Shown: in pieces, positions 54,656 through 63,574 of the stretch
How positions within the stretch are numbered: the first letter of the stretch is position 1
Layout of the letters: the number at the start of each line of letters is the position of its first letter
NCBI RefSeq assembly: GCF_009758205.1
Contig: NZ_WRXN01000018.1
Span: 57,474 to 121,473, forward strand
DNA from: Chitinophaga tropicalis
GTDB taxonomy: Bacteria > Bacteroidota > Bacteroidia > Chitinophagales > Chitinophagaceae
Reading direction: 5' to 3'
Length of the DNA: 64,000 nt
The notes under the pieces: model-generated
Database searches by the model: none
The model's input: the letters and a program-made list of their open reading frames with translations, nothing else
Told to the model about the DNA's origin: nothing
Translations under genes and position numbers: made by a program

Positions 54656-55366
54656 ATGGACATCTTATCCCTCAAAAACATCCTGAGTATGCTCATGTTC
54701 TCCGCACTCCTACTAAGCAGTTGCGGGAAAACTGTGACAGAGCCGGTAAAGCCAGCTACTTCAGACAACCAGATCAGTGCTGAATTAGCAGATCCAACCA
54801 GCGGATGGACACAGACCTCTTACACTTATAACATACAAACTCCGTGGAACCTTTCCCAGCCCAGTCGTTACAGCTATTCCGGGGGAGAGCACCGCTTCTG
54901 GATCTACCCGGACGATGCCTGTCAATATGAAGGCTGTACTACCGGTCCACGTTCTGAATTACGCATGAATAATAATTACACCTCCGGAAAACACCAGTTT
55001 GAGGGAGATGTATACATTGTATCAGGCTCTGCAGGAACAGATATTATGCAGGTATTCGGAGGGGCAACGAATGCAACTGCTATCATGCTTAAAATTCATT
55101 CAGGAAGCAGCGGTACTATAAAGCGGTATGACAATGAAACGCTGATGACGAATGCTTACAATAAATGGATACATGTTAATGTGCAGCATGATGCTGACAA
55201 CGGTAAGCTATACGTTTACCTGAACGGCACGCTTAAAGGTACTTATGCAGATCGTGGTAATGCGACGCATTACTTTAAATGCGGAGTATATAACATATCC
55301 GGTTCCAGGTCTGAAACACGCTGGAAGAATGTTAAATACTGGAAGAACGGTCCTGTAGGGCAGTAA
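54656..55366 (+). CDS. PL7/PL20-like polysaccharide lyase lipoprotein (concanavalin A-like fold)
   Basis: 236 residues. Lipoprotein signal with LLLSSC (Cys23). Jelly-roll body with GPRSELRMNN, equivalent to the RxELR strand of alginate and glucuronan lyases, and THYFKCGVYN, equivalent to their YFKxGxYxQ strand, here with Asn for Gln. The QIH strand appears as IMQVFGG, so His is missing and activity or specificity may differ; a glucuronan-lyase (PL20-like) or carbohydrate-binding role is possible. Single gene, 85 bases after the barrel gene. Confidence 0.7.
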   Translation: MDILSLKNILSMLMFSALLLSSCGKTVTEPVKPATSDNQISAELADPTSGWTQTSYTYNIQTPWNLSQPSRYSYSGGEHRFWIYPDDACQYEGCTTGPRSELRMNNNYTSGKHQFEGDVYIVSGSAGTDIMQVFGGATNATAIMLKIHSGSSGTIKRYDNETLMTNAYNKWIHVNVQHDADNGKLYVYLNGTLKGTYADRGNATHYFKCGVYNISGSRSETRWKNVKYWKNGPVGQ

Positions 55367-55390
55367 TGTGCAATCGATAGTAATGGTGTA

Positions 55391-55424
55391 ATAGCAGGGC
55401 GGAGTCAAGGCTTTGCCCTGCTAT
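55391..55424. terminator. Terminator between convergent lyase and methyltransferase genes
   Basis: ATAGCAGGGC and GCCCTGCTAT pair across 14 bases, 3 bases before the stop of the minus-strand gene. No long T tract, so it may work in both directions weakly. Confidence 0.6.
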
Positions 55425-55427
55425 ATA

Positions 55428-56213
55428 CTAATATTTCACAGCAAGCATATTCACGCCATCAAGGTCCTTATAGCTGAACCGGGCATAACGGTCCAGTACC
55501 TCCCTGATAGCTTGCTCACCGCTGAAAGTATATTCATAAATGAGATGTAATTTCTCAATTCCTTTGATCAGTTTTTCGGCTCCTCTGAGCGCTTCGATCT
55601 CGGAGCCTTCTATATCCAGTTTGATCACAGTTAACTTTTCCTTGTCGATGGCGTTGATATCAATAATGTCGTCCAATCGCCGGCAATCGATATCACCACC
55701 GGATTCTTCATTATTAATATAGCTGCTGCTGGTAACACCTTCCAGCACATGGAAAGATACCTTCTTATTCTCACTACCTGCGGCGCATTTCATTACCTGT
55801 ATACTTCCCTCCGGTATCTTATTAAGTGCAATGTTCTCAAAGATGGCCTGATGGTTTACGGGCTCAACAGCAACAGATCGTACACCTTGCTTGGCGAGCC
55901 AGATATCATATTCGCCTATACAGGCGCCTACGTCAATAAACAAACCGATGTTGCTCATTACCTTTTGCAGATGTTTTTTAATAGCGCTTTCATAACTGAA
56001 ATTGGCAAACTGGAAATCGGTTGTGCCTTTGCGAAAGCGGAAGGTACCCATGCGGGTAGTGGCGATGCGGGGCCTGGCTGGCAGCCCTTTGAAAAGCAGG
56101 TATCTGAATGCTTCTGAAACTGACTGATAATCGCCACGTTTCATAAATTCCAGGCAATAAGCGAAGTACTTTCCATATTTACTTACGCGGAATGGAGATG
56201 GAGTATAAGCCAT
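55428..56213 (-). CDS. FkbM family SAM-dependent methyltransferase
   Basis: 261 residues. Class I methyltransferase core: FIDVGACIGEYDIWLAKQG (SAM loop, about 92-110), VAVEPVNHQAIFENIALN (motif II) and VIKLDIEGSEIEALRGAEKLI (FkbM hallmark, about 197-217). FkbM enzymes O-methylate sugars or polyketides, often in surface glycan pathways; no glycan cluster adjoins this copy. The N-terminal 80 residues are an uncharacterised extension. Confidence 0.9.
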   Translation of the reverse strand: MAYTPSPFRVSKYGKYFAYCLEFMKRGDYQSVSEAFRYLLFKGLPARPRIATTRMGTFRFRKGTTDFQFANFSYESAIKKHLQKVMSNIGLFIDVGACIGEYDIWLAKQGVRSVAVEPVNHQAIFENIALNKIPEGSIQVMKCAAGSENKKVSFHVLEGVTSSSYINNEESGGDIDCRRLDDIIDINAIDKEKLTVIKLDIEGSEIEALRGAEKLIKGIEKLHLIYEYTFSGEQAIREVLDRYARFSYKDLDGVNMLAVKY

Positions 56214-56418
56214 AAGAGATCATAAGTTTTAATAAGGCTTAAATAATCGGCAATAGTTGGGATTGGATGGCTACTGTTCAAATATAAGTGAACTGTCGTG
56301 CTGGCTATAATCAGAGCTGAATATGTAATGCTGATGCTATGAACTGATCCTGTTCTATAGTGAATCTACTGTTTTTTTAGAGTACAAAAAAATAAAGTTC
56401 TGAAGGGTAGTTGGGGTA

Positions 56419-56532
56419 TTTGAATTTTTTATGATGCATAGCGAGAAAAATTGCTCGAAAAAATAGCTTTCACCTTCGGTGAACGCGATTTTTTCGAGGG
56501 GGATTTTTGGGCCTGCGGCCGGCTGAGAATTT
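56419..56532. repeat. MITE-like repeat, copy R2
   Basis: 114 bp with TTGAATTTTTTATGATGCA, GCGAGAAAAATTGCTCGAAA, a hairpin core (TTTCACC TTC GGTGAA), GAGGGGGATTTTTGGGCCTG and CGGCCGGCTG. Same order and orientation as R3 and R4. Outer terminal inverted repeats have decayed in this copy. It occupies most of the gene-free stretch 56214-56559, directly after the WG-repeat gene. Confidence 0.8.
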
Positions 56533-56559
56533 TGTCCTTGCAGACAGAGAGGGGCCGAG

Positions 56560-59118
56560 TTACAGCCCCAGTTTATGCCGGTATTCTTCTGCATAGGAAA
56601 CACCTGCTTTTGTAGCTGCGTCGATGTGATATTTTGCTTTATGATAGTCATAAAAGGTGGCGCTCATATACAGGATGGCAAGGTCTACATGTACCGTTTC
56701 ATATTCAGTTACTGCCTGCTGATAGAGTTCCATTGCTTTGTGAAGGTTTACCGGTACGCCTGTACCATCAGTATAAAAACAGCCCATCCTCCATTTGGCA
56801 TATGCGCTGCCTTTCTTTACTGACTCATTGTAATAAAAGACTGCGTTGGGATAATCCTGTTTTATTTCATAAATATTTCCCATAGCGTCAGCTACATCTT
56901 TTCCAGCTTCATATGCTTTCCAGTAATATTCCAGTGCTTTTGTATGATCAACACGTTCATATTCCTCCCTGTAATAAATTTCTCCTAAAACAACATATGC
57001 ATCTTTATGTTCTTTTTCTACAGCTTTTTCAAACCAATAAACAGCCTTATCAGTATCTGCTACTGTTCCACGGCCATGCAGGTAGGCCAGTCCGAGGTTG
57101 TTCATGGCATACATCTCCCCTTTCTCAGCCGCTTTGGTATACCATTCGAAGGCCTGTTCATAATCAATAAAGCCTTCTTCTACTTCATAAACGAAACCGA
57201 GATCTGTCATGGCTTCTATATGTCCCAAGTCTATGGCTTTGTGAAAGAGATCTATTGCTTTATTGTATTGTCTGGCGTCTACAGCGTCTTTTCCATCAAG
57301 GAAATACTCTTCTGCTTTCTGAAGCGGGCTGGCCAGCTCTTCCAGCAAAGCTACTTCCGTACGGCTGTAAAGGTAGCTATTGATCAGCGCCAGCTCTTTT
57401 GCAGCTTCTTCCGGTGTAAGCGGGCGGGTCTTGTTATCACTACTGATGGCCAGTATTTCAGGCTTGCGGAAGCAAAGAGCAACACCGTGTGTTAGTTGTC
57501 CGTATTTACCGTTTATGCTTTCATAAAGTGGCTCAGTTATAAATTCACCAGTGTTGTTCATTAAGCCCCAGTACCTACCCTGTTTATAAGCGAGATAGCC
57601 TGGCTTTATCCACTTCAGACCTTCATAGTTAGCGGGTAGTATCCAACGGGGGTTTTTACCGGTGTCAAACAGTCCTGTTTTTTTATGTTGTTTCTTTACG
57701 ACCGCATACATAGAGCCACCATCTTCAGTACTATCTTTCAATATGAATATGTCCTGGTATTCACAGGGTAACAGCCAGCCTTTACCAGGTGTATAGAATC
57801 CTTTGCCATCCGTGCTTTCTACGATCAGGCCATCCAGCTGGTATTCAATACGGATGCCTTTATATGAAAGTGGTACCTGTATTTCTCCGTTTGCATCCAG
57901 TAAACCATATTTACCCTGCTGGCTTATGATGTAATATTCCTTGTAGATATCCACGTTCTCAACCGGTCCGGATAACAGTTTCCGGAACAGATGTGAGTAG
58001 TAAGTGTTACTTCCGTCTTTACCGGTTGCTATAAAGTAAGGGAACCCACTGTCCGGTATTCCGGCAACTTCTACGGCATCCGGCAGTTCTATCTGAACAT
58101 TCCCTTCCAGGTCTATTATCTGCAATAATCCGTTTTGCTTTACAGCAATATATGTTTCTGTAAGCGCATAGCCATCTTCATAAACAGCAGGCAGTATAAA
58201 TTCTCCAGTGGTATCGATGATACCAAAATGTCCGTTGTGTTTCACTTCTGCCCAGGCGTATGTAAAATCCCATGCTTCGTCGAAGATGCAGGGAATAACC
58301 TCTTCTCCTTCCCTGTTGATAAATCCGTATTTCCCTTCTTTTATCACAATAGCCAGGTCTGATGTATATGGGAAAGGATATATTTTTTTATAGACAGGCG
58401 GGGTAATGACAGCACCTGAGATGTCTTTTAATCCGTATAGACTATCCTGCTTATAAGTAGTAAAATCACTATCTCCGTCTGCCAGCACAGAAGAGATGAT
58501 CTTCCAGCCATAACCGTATCCGTCATAGTTCAGCAACTCCCTGAAGGAGCGGAAGGAACTTCCACGTTGTTTGAATTCGGGGCAGGAATCGAGCATTGAA
58601 GGGTTATCAGCCAGAATAGCTGCGGAGATAACTGCATTGTTGTTCCTGATCTCTTCTATCAGTTCTTTTGCCTGATCTGTATGATTGCCTTCGGTACCAT
58701 CATCAGATATATTAAATACATCCCAGGCATCCAGGTGAAAAAGCGGGTGGATAGCCTGGTTTTCCAGGAAGGTATAGAGCTTTGTTTTTGCGCGTTGAAA
58801 GGCTGTAAGATCGTCCACCAGTACTTTATGATGCTTTTCTATAAAATCATATAAGGCCCGCAGGGCTTTGATTCCTTGCTCAGCAGGGGTATACAGCCCT
58901 CCTTCTGTACCATTATATACGGGTGTATGAATAAAGGTCTCCCCGGAAAATAGTGGTTGTAATAGCAGGGGGAGTTCATATCCCCATTCCATCATCAGGC
59001 AACTGTCTTCTCCTCCTGTTCCGTAAGTTGCCAGCAGGCTTTCAATACCGTTTGTCTTCTGCCTTTCTGTTATTCCTGGTAAGCCGTCGAGGTTGTACAA
59101 ATACATTCTGTGCGACAT
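56560..59118 (-). CDS. WG-repeat / Sel1-repeat protein
   Basis: 852 residues, no signal peptide. An N-terminal region of about 200 residues (MSHRMYLYNLDGL ... LLLQPLFSG) of a kind found at the start of many Bacteroidota WG proteins; WG repeats from about 230 to 560 (YGLKDISGAVITPP, YGFINREGEEVIPC, FGIIDTTGEFILPA, YGLLDANGEIQVPL, WGLMNNTGEFITEP); then Sel1/TPR helices from about 610 to the end (AMTDLGFVYEVEEG, AMNNLGLAYLHGRG, AYVVLGEIYYREEY). A protein-interaction scaffold of unknown partner. Copies R2 and R3 of the MITE-like repeat flank it in direct orientation. Confidence 0.88.
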   Translation of the reverse strand: MSHRMYLYNLDGLPGITERQKTNGIESLLATYGTGGEDSCLMMEWGYELPLLLQPLFSGETFIHTPVYNGTEGGLYTPAEQGIKALRALYDFIEKHHKVLVDDLTAFQRAKTKLYTFLENQAIHPLFHLDAWDVFNISDDGTEGNHTDQAKELIEEIRNNNAVISAAILADNPSMLDSCPEFKQRGSSFRSFRELLNYDGYGYGWKIISSVLADGDSDFTTYKQDSLYGLKDISGAVITPPVYKKIYPFPYTSDLAIVIKEGKYGFINREGEEVIPCIFDEAWDFTYAWAEVKHNGHFGIIDTTGEFILPAVYEDGYALTETYIAVKQNGLLQIIDLEGNVQIELPDAVEVAGIPDSGFPYFIATGKDGSNTYYSHLFRKLLSGPVENVDIYKEYYIISQQGKYGLLDANGEIQVPLSYKGIRIEYQLDGLIVESTDGKGFYTPGKGWLLPCEYQDIFILKDSTEDGGSMYAVVKKQHKKTGLFDTGKNPRWILPANYEGLKWIKPGYLAYKQGRYWGLMNNTGEFITEPLYESINGKYGQLTHGVALCFRKPEILAISSDNKTRPLTPEEAAKELALINSYLYSRTEVALLEELASPLQKAEEYFLDGKDAVDARQYNKAIDLFHKAIDLGHIEAMTDLGFVYEVEEGFIDYEQAFEWYTKAAEKGEMYAMNNLGLAYLHGRGTVADTDKAVYWFEKAVEKEHKDAYVVLGEIYYREEYERVDHTKALEYYWKAYEAGKDVADAMGNIYEIKQDYPNAVFYYNESVKKGSAYAKWRMGCFYTDGTGVPVNLHKAMELYQQAVTEYETVHVDLAILYMSATFYDYHKAKYHIDAATKAGVSYAEEYRHKLGL

Positions 59119-59219
59119 GATCTATGCTTTTTCAAGTTGTGGCTGCAAGTATACAATTATTTCATCCTGGTTAAACTCACTCCTTTTAGCGATTTTTCTG
59201 AGGATAGAGGGGAAGGATA

Positions 59220-59354
59220 GTGTATCAGTTTGAATTTTTTATGATGCACAGCGAGAAAAATTGCTCGAAAAAATCGCTTTCACCTTCGGCGAAAGCGATT
59301 TTTCTGAGGGTGATTTTTTGGCCTGCGGCCGGCTGAAGCTTCAAAATGATACAC
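59220..59354. repeat. MITE-like repeat, copy R3 (most complete)
   Basis: 135 bp bounded by terminal inverted repeats GTGTATCAGTTTGAA and TTCAAAATGATACAC (14 of 15 pair). An internal 13-bp stem, AAAAATCGCTTTC with its complement, surrounds ACCTTCGGC. No open frame. Flanks share GAGGGGAAG on both sides. A 16-base piece of the element (AGCGATTTTTCTGAGG) is repeated just outside it at 59188-59203. Confidence 0.85.
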
Positions 59355-59371
59355 CACGAGGGGAAGTTTTA

Positions 59372-59404
59372 TTTGGAGATTTGAAATAATTGTCCCTATA
59401 TTTG
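59372..59404 (+). promoter_or_regulatory. Promoter of the second tRNA-Asp gene
   Basis: TTTG (59372-59375), 21 bases, TATATTTG (59397-59404); same boxes and spacing as for the first tRNA-Asp gene. It begins 18 bases after repeat R3. Confidence 0.7.
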
Positions 59405-59436
59405 CAGCCCGAAGAATTGAAAGATTCTTATGGAGA

Positions 59437-59510
59437 GGATCAGTAGTTCAGTTGGTTAGAATGCCGCCCTGTCACGGCGGAGGTCGCGGGTTCGAGTCCC
59501 GTCTGGTCCG
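59437..59510 (+). tRNA. tRNA-Asp (GTC), second copy
   Basis: 74 nt, identical to the copy at 31828-31901 over its whole length, including the G discriminator followed by CA. The upstream -7 box is also shared, while sequence further out differs. Confidence 0.97.
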
Positions 59511-59516
59511 CAAGTG

Positions 59517-59553
59517 TAAAAGCCTTCAAATCGAAAGATCTGGAGGCTTTTTT
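59517..59553 (+). terminator. Terminator of tRNA-Asp copy 2
   Basis: AAAGCCTTCA pairs with TGGAGGCTTT (one G-T wobble), followed by TTTTG. The 3' half recurs in altered form at 63499-63518. Confidence 0.75.
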
Positions 59554-59562
59554 GTTTGACTA

Positions 59563-59575
59563 CATTCAAGTCCCG
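59563..59575 (+). other. Short copy of the tRNA-Asp T-arm (attachment-site-like)
   Basis: TTCAAGTCCCGTC matches tRNA-Asp TTCGAGTCCCGTC at 12 of 13 positions, 53 bases past the tRNA end. This is what a displaced tRNA 3' end looks like after integration, but no integrase gene is present in the window. Confidence 0.3.
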
Positions 59576-59865
59576 TCAACGACCTGTAATAAATTATCAT
59601 TTATATACTCCGTAAAAGTATTAGAGTATACCTGAGCAAAAGCATTGCTGCGTCCCAAAGCCAACCGACAAGGTATAGCATGTTTACCATTAAAATGACC
59701 AACTTTAGAGATAATCAACTCTCCCGGCATTAAATAGATATTAGGCTGTCCTGTACCACAGAGCCACTCTTCACACAATTTTTTATTCACCTTTACCCAT
59801 TGTCTACGGCTATTCAGCATCTTTCTGTGCATCTGGCTAACACTGAAGGTAATCCCCAATGACAC
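59566..59865 (-). CDS. Short hypothetical protein or gene remnant
   Basis: 99 residues with a GTG start; the same frame is open for 11 more codons up to a TAA. Contains NIYLMPGELIISKVGHFNGKHAIPCRL, which I cannot place in a family. It ends over the tRNA-like segment and the next gene upstream is an AraC regulator 39 bases away. Possibly the tail of a decayed gene. Confidence 0.3.
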   Translation of the reverse strand: MSLGITFSVSQMHRKMLNSRRQWVKVNKKLCEEWLCGTGQPNIYLMPGELIISKVGHFNGKHAIPCRLALGRSNAFAQVYSNTFTEYINDNLLQVVDGT

Positions 59866-59904
59866 CGCTGTATCGCACAGATCACGTATATTCAGTTCTC
59901 TTAA

Positions 59905-60795
59905 TTAGTTGAACAACGTCCGGAACGCTAAGGGTGAATGATTGGTTTTCTTCCTGAACAAGGTACTGAATGACTGCACATGCTCAAAGCCCAGTGCATA
60001 AGCGATCTCGCTAACGGAAAGGCTGGTGGTAGACAGCATTTCTTTAGCCTTAGCGATCAATTTTTCATGAATATGTTGCTGTGTATTTTGGCCGGTATGG
60101 ACTCTTAGCAGATCACTCAGATAATCAGGCGACAGATTCATGCGACCGGCAACATATTTTACGGTAAGCAATTCGCTGGGCGTAGCCTGGTTAAAGTGTT
60201 CGTCCAATAACTGTTCAAATTTAGCGAGTAACTGATGATTATTATTTTTTCGAGTAATGAACTGCCTTTCATAAAAGCGTGCCGAGTAATTTAATAGCAA
60301 CTCGATCTGTGTAATGATGATCTCTTGCGTATGTTTATCGATATGGACACACTCTTTATCGATCTTATGTAAAATCGAGATCAGGTCATTTTCTTCATCA
60401 GCAGAAAGGTGCAGTGCCTCATTTACGGCATAATCAAAAAAGCCATATTTGCTTATCGACGTACCTAGCTTATGCCCCAATAAAAAATCGGGATGAAAGA
60501 TCAGCAGAAAACCAGAACCGCATTCTATATGCTGCAAATCAAGATGCTGCACCTGATTGGGCGCTGTAAAACTCAGCACTCCCTTATCGTAATCATAATG
60601 TTGCTGCCCATAGCGGATCTTACCTTTAACATCACGTTTAAGCGCCACGCAATAGAAACGGTTAACAAAGCCTTTCCAGATATCATCTTCCAGGAAAACG
60701 CTTTCTGACAGATTGATAACGCTAACCAGCGGATGCTTAGGTTCCGGCAAAGAGAGTAACCGGTGAAATTGCGACAACGTATGAATGGCGTTCAT
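59905..60795 (-). CDS. AraC family transcriptional regulator
   Basis: 296 residues. Cupin-type sensor domain in the first 170 residues (DYDKGVLSFTAPNQVQHLD, GFLLIFHPDFL) and C-terminal AraC double HTH (VKYVAGRMNLSPDYLSDLLRVHTGQNTQQHIHEKLIAKAKEML, VSEIAYALGFEHVQSFSTLFRKKTNHSPLAFR). It begins 9 bases after the aldo/keto reductase gene, so the two form one transcript and the regulator probably controls that enzyme. Confidence 0.93.
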   Translation of the reverse strand: MNAIHTLSQFHRLLSLPEPKHPLVSVINLSESVFLEDDIWKGFVNRFYCVALKRDVKGKIRYGQQHYDYDKGVLSFTAPNQVQHLDLQHIECGSGFLLIFHPDFLLGHKLGTSISKYGFFDYAVNEALHLSADEENDLISILHKIDKECVHIDKHTQEIIITQIELLLNYSARFYERQFITRKNNNHQLLAKFEQLLDEHFNQATPSELLTVKYVAGRMNLSPDYLSDLLRVHTGQNTQQHIHEKLIAKAKEMLSTTSLSVSEIAYALGFEHVQSFSTLFRKKTNHSPLAFRTLFN

Positions 60796-60804
60796 TACAC
60801 AAAA

Positions 60805-61809
60805 TTAATCAATCAGGCCCATACTGAACTCATCGTAAGGAGCTCCGGTATCTGTTCCCAGTGGCACAATGCTTTCCAGCTGCGCCATATCGGCCTCGCT
60901 CATTTTAATCCGGGTAGCTGCAATATTCTGCTCCAGATATTTACGGCGCTTTGTACCGGGAATTGGCAATATGCCCTTCTCCATTATCCAGGCCAGCGCC
61001 AATTGTGAAGAAGTAATACCTTTCAGGGCAGCCATTGCTTCGATCGCTTTTACCAATTCAATATTCTTTTGGAAGTGCTCGCCCTGAAACCTTGGTATAG
61101 CGCGGCGGAAATCATTCTCCGGCAAATCATCAACGCTTTTGATCTGTCCTGATAGAAAGCCGCGGCCTAAAGGAGAGTAAGCGACGAAACCAATTCCTAA
61201 TTCCTGCAACGTTTGCAGCACACCTCTTTCTTCCACAGTCCGTTCAAACAAGGAATATTCACTTTGCACGGCAGTAACGGGATGCACCGCATGCGCACGT
61301 TTAACCGTTTCAGAAGATACCTCTGATAAACCGATATAGCTGATCTTGCCTTCTTTAACCAGTTCACTCATGGCCCCTACTGTTTCCTCTATCGGTGTAT
61401 TTTTGTCAAGGCGGTGCATATAGTAAAGATCAATATGATCGGTGTTCAAATTTTTTAGCGAGCGCTCCACCGCTTTCTTCACATATTCCTTTTTACCATT
61501 GATGGCCCAGGTTACCTGATCATCATCATTGATCTCCCAACCGAATTTAGTGGCTATTATATATTGATCGCGCTTACCCTCAATAGCTTTGGCGATCAGC
61601 CTTTCATTTTCAAAAGGGCCGTACAGATCTGCAGTATCCAAAAAGTTACCACCTAGTTCAAATGAACGATGGATTGTAGCGATAGCCTCCTGTTCATCAG
61701 CCGGGCCATACATATGACCATCCTGAAAACCGGTCATTCCCATACAACCTAATCCTATGCCTGGAACAACCAGTCCCTGGCTTCCCAATGTTATATTCTT
61801 GATTTCCAT
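60805..61809 (-). CDS. Aldo/keto reductase
   Basis: 334 residues from the ATG at 61809. TIM barrel with the AKR tetrad: Asp and Tyr in FLDTADLYGP, Lys in YIIATKFGW, His in IDLYYMHRLD; the NADPH-binding end has IPGTKRRKYLEQNIAA. Matches the AKR13/YakC-like group that reduces aldehydes and dicarbonyls with NADPH. The start at 61842 would only add 11 residues with no homology. Transcribed with the AraC gene. Confidence 0.94.
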   Translation of the reverse strand: MEIKNITLGSQGLVVPGIGLGCMGMTGFQDGHMYGPADEQEAIATIHRSFELGGNFLDTADLYGPFENERLIAKAIEGKRDQYIIATKFGWEINDDDQVTWAINGKKEYVKKAVERSLKNLNTDHIDLYYMHRLDKNTPIEETVGAMSELVKEGKISYIGLSEVSSETVKRAHAVHPVTAVQSEYSLFERTVEERGVLQTLQELGIGFVAYSPLGRGFLSGQIKSVDDLPENDFRRAIPRFQGEHFQKNIELVKAIEAMAALKGITSSQLALAWIMEKGILPIPGTKRRKYLEQNIAATRIKMSEADMAQLESIVPLGTDTGAPYDEFSMGLID

Positions 61810-62033
61810 GGAGCAAAGATCTACATAGATCATCTCCGACATGTATCCAAATCCCCGAATCTGTTCAGCAAATCAAGGATCAGTATCCAAGCGATTTACT
61901 AAGAGTTTCCAGCAAAGGTTTTTTAACATAAAAAAGTGAACAAAGCTACCCAAAGGCTCAAATTTCATTCTTGACTATTCAAATGTATTTTTGCACATTC
62001 ACATATTAAAATACCTGTATCAAATCCTGATAT

Positions 62034-63455
62034 ATGCCTTTCAGAAACAATCTATTGTGTTTGCTGGTAATTCTCTTATCAACACAAATTATGTTGTCTT
62101 CATCAGTGTTGGGGCAACAAATAATTAAACAAACTCCCGCAGAGAAAGTGTTTTATGCCTGGCTTACTGCTTTTAATTCAGGCAATGCACAACAACTGGA
62201 AGCGTACAAAGCTACTTACCACAAAAAATGGGAGGTACAAACTATGCTCGACTCATGGGAACGTACAGGAGGGTACCAAATAGTCCGTATTGAAAAAAGC
62301 GAGCCTTTAAATCTTACGGTATTGATGCAAGAAAAGGAGTCGGATGCATTGCACCGGGAAAGTGTAACAGTGGATACAACCGGAAATGATGTGGCGGTCA
62401 AAATGATGATTGAGGACATTCAACGGCCTTCAGATCTGGTTATCAGTAGATTATCACAAAGTGAAGCAATTCACTCATTGATCCAACGTGCGGATACGCT
62501 CACCAATGCCGGCAGGTTTTCAGGCGCAATATTAGTCGCTTCGGGTAACAAAGTATTATTAAAGCGCGCCTGGGGGGAAATGGATAAAGAGAAGCACATA
62601 TTGAATACTGCTCAAACACAGTTCCGTAACGGATCTATGAATAAAATGTTTACCGCAGTTGCCATATTGCAATTAGTTGAAAAAGGAAAAATATCACTGG
62701 ATGGGAAGATCAGTGATTACCTCAAAGACTATCCGAATAAAGATATTGCGCAAGTTACTATCCGCAGATTGTTAAACCATACTGGTGGGACCGGAGACAT
62801 TTTCGGCCCCGAGTTCGATGTTAACCGCACCAATCTCAAAGATAATGCTGACTATGTAAAACTGTACGGAACGCGAGGACCTGATGGGACCAAAGGATTT
62901 TCATACTCTAACTATGGCTTTGTACTGCTTGGTGAGATCATTAGCCGTGTAAGCCATATGTCTTATTACGCTTATATAGATAAGTACATCTTCAAGCCTG
63001 CCAATATGAGTAGCACAGGCGAGTTACCCGAAAATGTACATCTTCCTATGCGTGCACCGGGCTACATGCGGGTGAAAGGGACATGGGTAAAAAACGATGA
63101 AACGTTACCCTATCGAGGCATGGCTGCAGGTGGTGGTTACTCTACAATAAATGACATGCTGAGATTTGTTCATGCTCTTCAATCCGGGAAATTGATATCC
63201 AAAACGATGCTGGACCTGGCTATGAAACCCTACTTTCATGACACCCCATCAGGCTATGGATACGGATTGGGTTTTGAGCTATATGGGGACAAGCAGTTGA
63301 CAAGTTTTGGTCATGAAGGCGGCGCGGATGGTATGAATGGCGAGTTGCGTGTTTTCCCAAAACTTAACCAGGTGATCGTTGTGTTGAGTAATTTAGATCC
63401 ACCTTCCGCGCATCGCCTTGTTGAATACTACTCACTACGCATGCCGGAAAAATGA
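62034..63455 (+). CDS. Class C beta-lactamase-type serine hydrolase, secreted
   Basis: 473 residues with a signal peptide (to about 28, VLGQQ). An N-terminal SnoaL/DUF3471-like region (about 35-130, AEKVFYAWLTAFNSGNAQQLEAYKATY) precedes the beta-lactamase/penicillin-binding fold: Ser201-x-x-Lys204 in GSMNKMF, Y-x-N in YSNYGF (Tyr291) and H-x-G in FGHEGGADG near residue 430. Such proteins are D-aminopeptidases, esterases or PBP-like hydrolases and rarely true beta-lactamases. Single-gene unit with a TATTTTTGCA -7-like box near 61985. Confidence 0.92.
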   Translation: MPFRNNLLCLLVILLSTQIMLSSSVLGQQIIKQTPAEKVFYAWLTAFNSGNAQQLEAYKATYHKKWEVQTMLDSWERTGGYQIVRIEKSEPLNLTVLMQEKESDALHRESVTVDTTGNDVAVKMMIEDIQRPSDLVISRLSQSEAIHSLIQRADTLTNAGRFSGAILVASGNKVLLKRAWGEMDKEKHILNTAQTQFRNGSMNKMFTAVAILQLVEKGKISLDGKISDYLKDYPNKDIAQVTIRRLLNHTGGTGDIFGPEFDVNRTNLKDNADYVKLYGTRGPDGTKGFSYSNYGFVLLGEIISRVSHMSYYAYIDKYIFKPANMSSTGELPENVHLPMRAPGYMRVKGTWVKNDETLPYRGMAAGGGYSTINDMLRFVHALQSGKLISKTMLDLAMKPYFHDTPSGYGYGLGFELYGDKQLTSFGHEGGADGMNGELRVFPKLNQVIVVLSNLDPPSAHRLVEYYSLRMPEK

Positions 63456-63574
63456 CGTATACGGTCCGGGAAAAATCCTATATAAAAAGAATCAAAAGTC
63501 GAAAGATTTGAAGGCTTTTTAGCTTTGAATCGAAGTTATTGACATTCGTTATTATGCACCACCAGGTAAAGATA

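Noticed and set aside
56355..56651. 98-residue minus-strand open frame
   Set aside because: It is made largely of repeat R2 plus the 3' end of the WG/Sel1 gene in another frame.
31828..59510. Whole 27.6-kb segment between identical tRNA-Asp genes as one integrated island
   Set aside because: Both tRNA genes are full length with their own promoters and terminators, no integrase lies between them, and duplicated tRNA genes are common.
59566..59865. CheD-like protein suggested by YLMPGELIISK
   Set aside because: The CheD catalytic GSC motif and following His are absent, and no chemotaxis genes are nearby.
62034..63455. True antibiotic-resistance beta-lactamase
   Set aside because: SxxK, YxN and HxG are shared by many esterases and peptidases, and the N-terminal SnoaL-like extension points to that wider group.
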